A stretch of 5,039 nt of DNA from Ignavibacteria bacterium (lineage in GTDB: Bacteria; Bacteroidota; Ignavibacteria; Ignavibacteriales; Melioribacteraceae), in the NCBI GenBank assembly GCA_027347545.1, contig DAIEQT010000484.1:1-5039 (forward strand), written 5' to 3'. Positions 1 through 5,039 of this stretch are shown piece after piece. Below the pieces are notes generated by a model. The model saw only the letters and a list, made by a program, of their open reading frames with translations, ran no database searches and was not told the origin of the DNA. The number at the start of each line of letters is the position of its first letter. Within the stretch, counting starts at the first letter, position 1. The position numbers and the translations under genes were made by a program.

Positions 1-224
1 AAAGGCACCAAGTTTCACTAAAAATAATTCACCAAATTCAATTCATGCGTAACTTCAGTTAATTGATCATAAAAATCATAATTATTCTGCGTGCTAAAAA
101 TCTTTACCAGCGGTATTGAGTATTGTCGTTACCGAGTAAAATTGCATTATCTGATAAAGCCCGATGCAAATATAATAAAGGATTTAATTATGGGCTTTTA
201 ATTAGTGACTGATGTTACGCACTT

Positions 225-283
225 TCATAATCTTAATCGTAATCTTGCTCGTAATCTGGTTCTAAATCCGATTAAGATTATGA
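225..283. repeat. 12-bp tandem units inside a 15-bp perfect inverted repeat
   Basis: Arms 225-239 (TCATAATCTTAATCG) and 269-283 (CGATTAAGATTATGA) are exact reverse complements across a 29-base spacer. From 227 the same stretch reads as about four 12-base units, at 227-238, 239-250, 251-262 and 263-274. They share a core of the form (G/A)TAATCTTnnTC; the first three agree best and the last is degenerate. The heptamer GATTAAG recurs at 270-276, 282-288 and 324-330, with its complement CTTAATC at 232-238. The sequence could form a cruciform or RNA stem. No function is assigned. It resembles low-complexity dispersed intergenic repeats rather than a protein-binding operator. Confidence 0.75.
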
Positions 284-290
284 TTAAGAG

Positions 291-323
291 CCTGCCCCGC
301 GTTGCCGGAGGCAAGGCGGGCAA
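291..323. repeat. GC-rich imperfect palindrome (REP-like)
   Basis: The outer stem is TGCCCCGC (293-300) against GCGGGCA (316-322), with one bulged C. The inner stem is TTGCC (302-306) against GGCAA (310-314), closing a GGA loop. In 291-322, 25 of 32 bases are G or C, in sharp contrast to the AT-rich flanks. GATTAAG copies lie on both sides (282-288 and 324-330), as if the palindrome sat inside the AT-rich repeat. It is not followed by a T run, so it is not a standard terminator. The shape is that of a REP or small palindromic dispersed element; membership of a family cannot be shown from one copy. Confidence 0.65.
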
Positions 324-367
324 GATTAAGAATAAACTGCGTAAGGTGAGTTAGTGAATTACTCAAA

Positions 368-394
368 TTGGAATTTGCGCCTCTTTTTGATAAT
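368..394 (+). promoter_or_regulatory. Weak sigma-70-like promoter candidate for eno
   Basis: TTGGAA (368-373) is a four-of-six match to the -35 consensus. GATAAT (389-394) is a five-of-six match to the -10 consensus. The 15-base spacing is shorter than the usual 17, so the pair is marginal. It would place the transcript start near base 401, giving a leader of about 35 bases that contains the ribosome binding site. The T-rich sequence around it makes chance matches likely. No clear Bacteroidota-type TAnnTTTG promoter was found at suitable spacing. Confidence 0.25.
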
Positions 395-421
395 TTTTGC
401 CTCGATTTTGTGAACAACTAA

Positions 422-1729
<1,308 letters not shown>

Positions 1730-1742
1730 ATCAATAAACATT

Positions 1743-1766
1743 AAGCCCCCGGTTCGGGGGTTTTTT
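1743..1766 (+). terminator. Intrinsic terminator of eno
   Basis: CCCCC (1746-1750) pairs with GGGGG (1756-1760) around a GGTTC loop. The stem extends by an outer G-T pair and two A-T pairs (1743-1745 with 1761-1763) and runs into six T residues (1761-1766). It starts 14 bases after the eno stop codon and ends 28 bases before the next gene's ATG. This is a textbook Rho-independent terminator for the plus strand. Confidence 0.92.
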
Positions 1767-1785
1767 GTCTCTATACTTACTAACT

Positions 1786-1790
1786 GAGGA
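1786..1790 (+). promoter_or_regulatory. Ribosome binding site of the glutamine synthetase gene
   Basis: GAGGA sits 4 bases before ATG 1795. The spacing is short but usable. It supports 1795 over the in-frame TTG at 1765, which lies in the T run of the terminator and has no ribosome binding site of its own. Confidence 0.65.
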
Positions 1791-1794
1791 TGTT

Positions 1795-3171
1795 ATGGCA
1801 CAAACAATTCAGTCAATTAATTCAATGATTAAGAAAAACAAAATTGAATTTATCGATTTGAAGGCTATCGACCTTTCCGGACGGCTTCATCATATCACTC
1901 TTCCTGTTCATGACATGGTAATGGAGAAAATGATTAAAGAAGGAGTTGGATTTGACGGCTTTAGCTATGGTTTGAGAAAAGTTGAAAACAGCGATATGAT
2001 TTTAATTCCCGATTTGAACACGGCAGTAATTGATCTTTTCCGCGACGCACCAACATTAAGTATGTACGCAAACATAATCCTAACCGATGATGCGCGCTCT
2101 CGTTTTGATCACGATGGAAGATATTTGACTACAAAAGTTGAACAGCTTCTCAAGAAAGAAACCGGCTGTGATAAATCCTGGTGGGGACCGGAATTTGAGT
2201 TTTATATTTTTTCGAATGTGGAATATGATACACGCACGGCAACTTCATTTTACAAAATTGAGCACGCCGAAGAGTTTTACAAGAAAGCATATCATGCCGC
2301 AAATCCGTTTGATATTTACGACGACTTTAGAGATGAAGCTTGTAAAATGCTGGCTAAGTTTGGAATCAAAATTAAATATCATCATCACGAAGTAGGCGAG
2401 CGGGGACAGCAAGAAATTGAAACTTACTTTTCTGATCTGCTCGATACCGCAGATAACATCATCACGGCTAAATATGTTTTGATGAATTTCGCCAGGCAAA
2501 AGAACTTGTTTATTACCTTCATGCCTAAACCAATGTACCAGCAAGCCGGAAATGGATTGCACCTTCACATGTTTCTTACTAAAAAAGGGAAAAACGCTTT
2601 CTACAAAAAGGGTGAATATGGGAACATGAATGAACTTGGCAGATATTTTATTGGAGGAATGTTGAAACACGCGCCGGCATTATCAGCATTTACAAATCCA
2701 TCAACAAATTCCTATAAACGTTTGGTGCCGGGGTTCGAAGCGCCGGTTGCTCTTACTTATGGAATGGGAAACCGCGCCAGCGCAATCAGAATTCCAAAGT
2801 ATGTTAAGAATCCGGATGAAACACGTTTTGAATACAGACCACCGGACGCAACTATCAATCCTTACTTATGCATGAGTGCAATGATGCTTGCTGGTATTGA
2901 CGGTGTAGTAAATAAAATTGATCCGCGTAAAGAAGGATACGGTCCGTACGATAAAAATTTTTTAGAGGATGATACCAGCAATATAAAATTGCTTCCTAGA
3001 AATTTAGAAGATGCATTGGATGAATTAAAAGCCGATAACGATTTCTTGAAACGCGGTAATATTTTTAGCGACGAATTGCTCGATCAATGGGTAAAGTTGA
3101 AAGGTGAAGAGATTAATTCTATCAATACAATGCCTCATCCTTTCGAATTCAAAATGTACTTTAACTTATAA
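1795..3171 (+). CDS. glnA: Type I glutamine synthetase, lacking the adenylylation tyrosine
   Basis: Cytoplasmic, probably dodecameric enzyme (EC 6.3.1.2) making glutamine from glutamate, ammonia and ATP; the entry point of ammonia assimilation. Of 458 residues, 1-100 form the beta-grasp domain with the latch-like FDGFSYGL (53-60). Asp54 matches the ammonium-binding Asp50 of enteric enzymes. The catalytic domain shows GPEFEF with metal ligands Glu133 and Glu135, HHHEV with Glu199, QQEIE with Glu207, and GNGLHLH with His256. It continues with NPSTNSYKRLVPG (Arg309), FEAP (Glu315), NRASAIRIP (Arg327, Arg332) and FEYRPPDAT (Glu346, Arg348). All metal and substrate ligands are kept. Oddities: the usual FDGSS/FDGSN-like loop reads FDGFS, and the NLYDLP adenylylation motif is replaced by NFLEDD, with Leu390 at the tyrosine position. 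GlnE control is therefore unlikely. Gamma-glutamylpolyamine synthetases are related, but the full motif set favours true GlnA. Confidence 0.95.
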   Translation: MAQTIQSINSMIKKNKIEFIDLKAIDLSGRLHHITLPVHDMVMEKMIKEGVGFDGFSYGLRKVENSDMILIPDLNTAVIDLFRDAPTLSMYANIILTDDARSRFDHDGRYLTTKVEQLLKKETGCDKSWWGPEFEFYIFSNVEYDTRTATSFYKIEHAEEFYKKAYHAANPFDIYDDFRDEACKMLAKFGIKIKYHHHEVGERGQQEIETYFSDLLDTADNIITAKYVLMNFARQKNLFITFMPKPMYQQAGNGLHLHMFLTKKGKNAFYKKGEYGNMNELGRYFIGGMLKHAPALSAFTNPSTNSYKRLVPGFEAPVALTYGMGNRASAIRIPKYVKNPDETRFEYRPPDATINPYLCMSAMMLAGIDGVVNKIDPRKEGYGPYDKNFLEDDTSNIKLLPRNLEDALDELKADNDFLKRGNIFSDELLDQWVKLKGEEINSINTMPHPFEFKMYFNL

Positions 3172-3189
3172 TTGAACGAAGAACGTACC

Positions 3190-3219
3190 CGCTTAGACTT
3201 GCAGAACGCAAGTGAAGCG
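3190..3219 (+). repeat. Hairpin downstream of glutamine synthetase
   Basis: CGCTT (3190-3194) pairs with AAGCG (3215-3219), and ACTTGC (3197-3202) pairs with GCAAGT (3208-3213) around AGAAC, with a small internal mismatch between the stems. It begins 18 bases after the glnA stop. No T run follows, so it is not a standard intrinsic terminator. It may protect the mRNA 3' end or simply be another dispersed palindrome; the neighbouring bases are repeats too. Confidence 0.55.
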
Positions 3220-3226
3220 AGGCGAG

Positions 3227-3278
3227 GAACGAAGAGTGTAGAATTAACTCTTCGTTCTGCACTCTTAACTCTACACTA
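3227..3278. repeat. Head-to-head array of 7-bp repeats
   Basis: On the plus strand, 3244-3278 splits into consecutive heptamers TTAACTC, TTCGTTC, TGCACTC, TTAACTC and TACACTA. On the minus strand, 3247 back to 3227 reads TTAATTC, TACACTC and TTCGTTC. The two arrays meet at the self-complementary TTAA (3244-3247). This gives two competing hairpins: 3227-3237 with 3247-3257 (11 perfect pairs), or 3235-3247 with 3265-3277 (12 of 13 pairs). GAACGAA also occurs at 3174-3180. The pattern resembles short tandemly repeated heptamers described in cyanobacteria, but family identity cannot be shown here. The array ends 5 bases before the next start codon. Confidence 0.75.
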
Positions 3279-3283
3279 CAAAA

Positions 3284-4168
3284 ATGCTTGGTGAATTAGC
3301 AGCTCTTATAACAGCAATACTTTGGTCAATGACTTCGATAGCTTTTTCGGAAGCATCGAACCGTGTTGGACCAATGTATGTTAACGTAACACGAATGATC
3401 TTTGCTCTGTTCTATCTTTCCGTAACAATTGTAGTTATGGGCTTTCCGGTTAATTTATCTTTTGGGCAAATTACCAATCTAGTCGTTAGCGGCTTTATTG
3501 GTTTAATCTTTGGGGATACATTCTTATTCAAAGCCTACCGTTTAATTGGTGCAAGATTAAGTATGCTTGTTATGTCTTCTGCACCGGCAATCGCTGCAGT
3601 CCTCGCCTACTTTTTTCTCGATGAAAATCTGTCAATAATCGGAATTCTCGGAATAGTAATCACAATCGCCGGAATTGCGTTGGTTGTTCTTCAACGGGAA
3701 GAAAAACCAACATCAAAATACAAAGTTGACTACACCGGAGTTTTCTATGCGTTTCTGGGGGCAGTTGGTCAAGCCGTAGGTTTAATCTTTGCTAAGTTTG
3801 CTTTTAATCAAGGAGAGATAAACGGATTCGTTGCAACATTTGTACGTGTGTTTTCTGCATTGATAGTTCTTTATCCTATCGTTAATCTTACAAAACATTA
3901 CGTAACGCCAATAAAAGTTTTCCGGGAAAATAAAAAAGGTTTAGTGTTCACAATTATCGGCTCATTTATCGGTCCATATCTAGGTATAACTTTCAGCTTG
4001 ATTTCAATCTCACATACTAAAGTAGGAATTGCATCTACAATAATGGCAACAGTTCCAATTTTAATGCTGCCACTGGTTCGTTATTACTACAAAGAGAAAC
4101 TTACTTGGATTTCTATTTTGGGCGCATTTATAGCTGTGGGTGGAATAGGAGTGTTATTCTTGGCGTAA
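3284..4168 (+). CDS. EamA/DMT-family transporter
   Basis: Inner-membrane protein of the drug/metabolite transporter superfamily. These proteins export or import small metabolites, and the substrate cannot be read from sequence. The 294 residues match the usual length of about 300 and contain about ten hydrophobic helices, roughly at 2-20, 33-52, 66-84, 92-112, 118-136, 150-170, 181-203, 218-240, 245-265 and 272-293. Two EamA repeats are visible: the stretch around 92-137 (SAPAIAAVLAYFFLDE, then ILGIVITIAGIALVVL) resembles 246-293 (ATVPILMLPLV, YKEKLTW, ILGAFIAVGGIGVLFL). The start is chosen because MLGELAAL is a typical EamA N-terminus that runs straight into helix 1. No Shine-Dalgarno sequence is visible before the ATG; the leader is made of heptamer repeats. 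It converges on the cupin gene with 7 bases between stops. The family is sure; the function is unknown. Confidence 0.93.
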   Translation: MLGELAALITAILWSMTSIAFSEASNRVGPMYVNVTRMIFALFYLSVTIVVMGFPVNLSFGQITNLVVSGFIGLIFGDTFLFKAYRLIGARLSMLVMSSAPAIAAVLAYFFLDENLSIIGILGIVITIAGIALVVLQREEKPTSKYKVDYTGVFYAFLGAVGQAVGLIFAKFAFNQGEINGFVATFVRVFSALIVLYPIVNLTKHYVTPIKVFRENKKGLVFTIIGSFIGPYLGITFSLISISHTKVGIASTIMATVPILMLPLVRYYYKEKLTWISILGAFIAVGGIGVLFLA

Positions 4169-4180
4169 ACAGTGTTTATG
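4164..4180. terminator. Small hairpin spanning two convergent stop codons
   Basis: CGTAAAC (4164-4170) pairs with GTTTATG (4174-4180) around an AGT loop, with one G-T pair. It covers the stop codons of both the transporter gene and the convergent cupin gene. On the plus strand GTTTTG follows; there is no T run on the minus strand. It is too weak and AT-rich for a confident call, but no other terminator fits between these genes. Confidence 0.2.
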
Positions 4181-4697
4181 GTTTTGTCACACATTCTTTT
4201 GTAAATCTTCTGATCATATCTGAATGCTTTGGAAATTTATCGCACAAATCTTTTTGCTCTGCTAATTCAAAATCCGCAAAATTGAAACCGGGAGAAACTG
4301 TACAGCCTACTAATGCATAAGAATCTTTAACTTCAACTTCCGCTGCAAACCAATTTCCGTGTGGAATGACTGCTTGCGGGGTTTCGCCAGCCAAAACATC
4401 ATTCCCAATTTTGATTCTGGAATAATTCCCGGTGGCATCAATCCGATGAAGCATTAAAGCCGTGCCGGAATAGAAATGCCAAATCTCATCGGATTGAATT
4501 CTGTGGAAATGAGATTTATCGTTACCAGCCAACATAAAATATATAGAGGTACAAAAATTTCTGTCGCCGGAAAACCTTTTCGGAAGTACCGCCATTTCTA
4601 TTTTATCTTCTGCTCTGTAAACCTCCTTAAAGTAACCGCCTTCAGGATGAGGTTGTAAGCCAAGTTTCTCAGCAATAGTTTTTGCTTTCGCTATCAT
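4176..4697 (-). CDS. Cupin-fold protein of the DUF985 family
   Basis: A 173-residue cytoplasmic protein of the small cupin family known as DUF985 (cupin_5). Its members have no settled biochemical role; some cupins are sugar epimerases or metal enzymes, so no reaction is assigned. The sequence shows the family hallmark HPEGGYF (17-23) after a short N-terminal helix, then TSIYFML (50-56). The cupin motif follows as SHFHRIQSDE (62-71) and WHFYSG (73-78), with His63, His65 and Glu71 placed like cupin metal ligands. The second part has IPHGNWF (111-117) and GCTVSPGFNFADFEL (131-145). Length and motifs look complete. The ATG is preceded at 8 bases by AAGGA (complement of 4706-4710), inside the upstream gene. 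Its start overlaps the esterase stop by ATGA, implying coupled translation. Confidence 0.92.
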   Translation of the reverse strand: MIAKAKTIAEKLGLQPHPEGGYFKEVYRAEDKIEMAVLPKRFSGDRNFCTSIYFMLAGNDKSHFHRIQSDEIWHFYSGTALMLHRIDATGNYSRIKIGNDVLAGETPQAVIPHGNWFAAEVEVKDSYALVGCTVSPGFNFADFELAEQKDLCDKFPKHSDMIRRFTKECVTKP

Positions 4698-5039
4698 TTA
4701 GTTTTTCCTTTTCTGCCAAATAGAAATAAAAGTGGTTTATATAAACGGTTTGCCCAATCAACTTCGCTGTGTTTCGCGTCTTTTTCAAAATGGCAATAAA
4801 CCGAATTCTCTTTATCAACGCCTATTCGTCTCATCAATGCGCACATACGTTTATTATCACGTATTAACTCCTTTTCAGCTGTACCGCAATCAATATAAAT
4901 TTTTTGATTTTTTCGTTTAATAATTGTCTCTTGTACAAAATTAAAAATCATTTTATCATTCACCCAAAAGGAATTTGAAAGACAAGCCGCTTTTCCAAAA
5001 ACGTTAGGGAGTATCCATGCATTCTGAAATGAAATAAGT
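4694..5039 (-). CDS. Putative esterase, alpha/beta-hydrolase fold (5' end outside window)
   Basis: C-terminal 114 codons of a minus-strand gene. The frame stays open to the window edge, so the gene starts beyond base 5039; the in-frame GTG at 4961-4963 is internal. The visible protein has LISFQNAWILPNVFGKAA and then CLSNSFW, as in the putative-esterase family (PF00756-like, COG2819-type hydrolases) just after the nucleophile-serine GxSxGG turn, which would lie a few residues off the edge. Next comes KIYIDCGTAEKE (visible residues 46-57), a strand of the type that carries the acidic triad residue. DAKHSEVDWANRL (87-99) follows, with His90 the probable catalytic histidine, as in the family pattern of His before a Trp-containing terminal helix. 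Substrate unknown. Cellular location is not visible because the N-terminus is missing. It overlaps the cupin gene by ATGA, so the two are probably cotranscribed. Confidence 0.82.
   Translation of the reverse strand, partial: LISFQNAWILPNVFGKAACLSNSFWVNDKMIFNFVQETIIKRKNQKIYIDCGTAEKELIRDNKRMCALMRRIGVDKENSVYCHFEKDAKHSEVDWANRLYKPLLFLFGRKGKTK

Noticed and set aside
156..198. AAAGCCC/GGGCTTT as an intrinsic terminator
   Set aside because: Only 7 pairs with a 29-base loop and no clean T run; too weak to call.
227..330. CRISPR array from the repeated units upstream of eno
   Set aside because: The units are only 12 bases long, adjoin without spacers, and are degenerate; no cas genes are present.
1765..1797. 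TTG at 1765 as a longer start for glutamine synthetase
   Set aside because: It lies in the T run of the eno terminator, has no ribosome binding site, and adds residues unlike the family. ATG 1795 with GAGGA gives the normal N-terminus.
2138..2395. Plus-strand alternative frame inside glnA
   Set aside because: It overlaps the conserved catalytic domain in another frame, has no ribosome binding site, and its composition is not protein-like.
2245..2670. Minus-strand open frame of 141 codons inside glnA
   Set aside because: It lies wholly opposite a strongly conserved gene, has no recognisable motifs, and is the expected shadow of an AT-rich coding frame.
4105..4320. Plus-strand open frame over the end of the transporter and the cupin gene
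   Set aside because: It is out of frame with the transporter and antisense to conserved cupin residues.
4732..4920. Plus-strand open frame opposite the esterase
   Set aside because: It is antisense to a frame with clear hydrolase motifs.

Overview
The window reads as an ordinary stretch of a low-GC bacterial chromosome. It holds two complete housekeeping genes, a membrane transporter gene, and the ends of a minus-strand gene pair. The protein types (enolase with a DPAASE motif, and a glutamine synthetase of the class ending in a PHPxEFxMY-like tail) and the AT-rich, repeat-seeded spacers suggest a member of the Bacteroidota/Chlorobiota/Ignavibacteriota assemblage. Clear Shine-Dalgarno sequences before several genes fit Ignavibacteria-like lineages better than typical Bacteroidia. 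This placement is inferred from the reading alone and is only moderately likely.

Layout. Bases 1-436 carry no convincing gene. They hold AT-rich 12-bp repeats, a 15-bp inverted repeat, a GC-rich palindrome and a weak promoter candidate. Enolase (eno, 437-1729, +) follows and ends in a textbook intrinsic terminator (1743-1766). Only 28 bases after the terminator a type I glutamine synthetase begins (1795-3171, +). The 112-base spacer 3172-3283 is almost entirely hairpins and 7-bp repeats. It leads directly, without a visible ribosome binding site, into a ten-helix EamA/DMT-family transporter (3284-4168, +). On the minus strand, converging on the transporter with 7 bases between stop codons, lies a DUF985 cupin gene (4176-4697). 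It overlaps by ATGA the 3' end of an alpha/beta-hydrolase (putative esterase) gene that runs off the right edge (4694-5039).

How the genes work together. Enolase serves glycolysis/gluconeogenesis and glutamine synthetase serves ammonia assimilation. They are neighbours in the same direction but the terminator separates them, so they are probably not a simple operon. The transporter has no assignable substrate. The esterase and cupin genes are a likely translationally coupled pair. No mobile element, CRISPR array, defence system, tRNA or rRNA was recognised. The parts most worth a second look are the repeat-derived spacers and the loss of the adenylylation tyrosine in the glutamine synthetase. 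Nothing here amounts to a new system.
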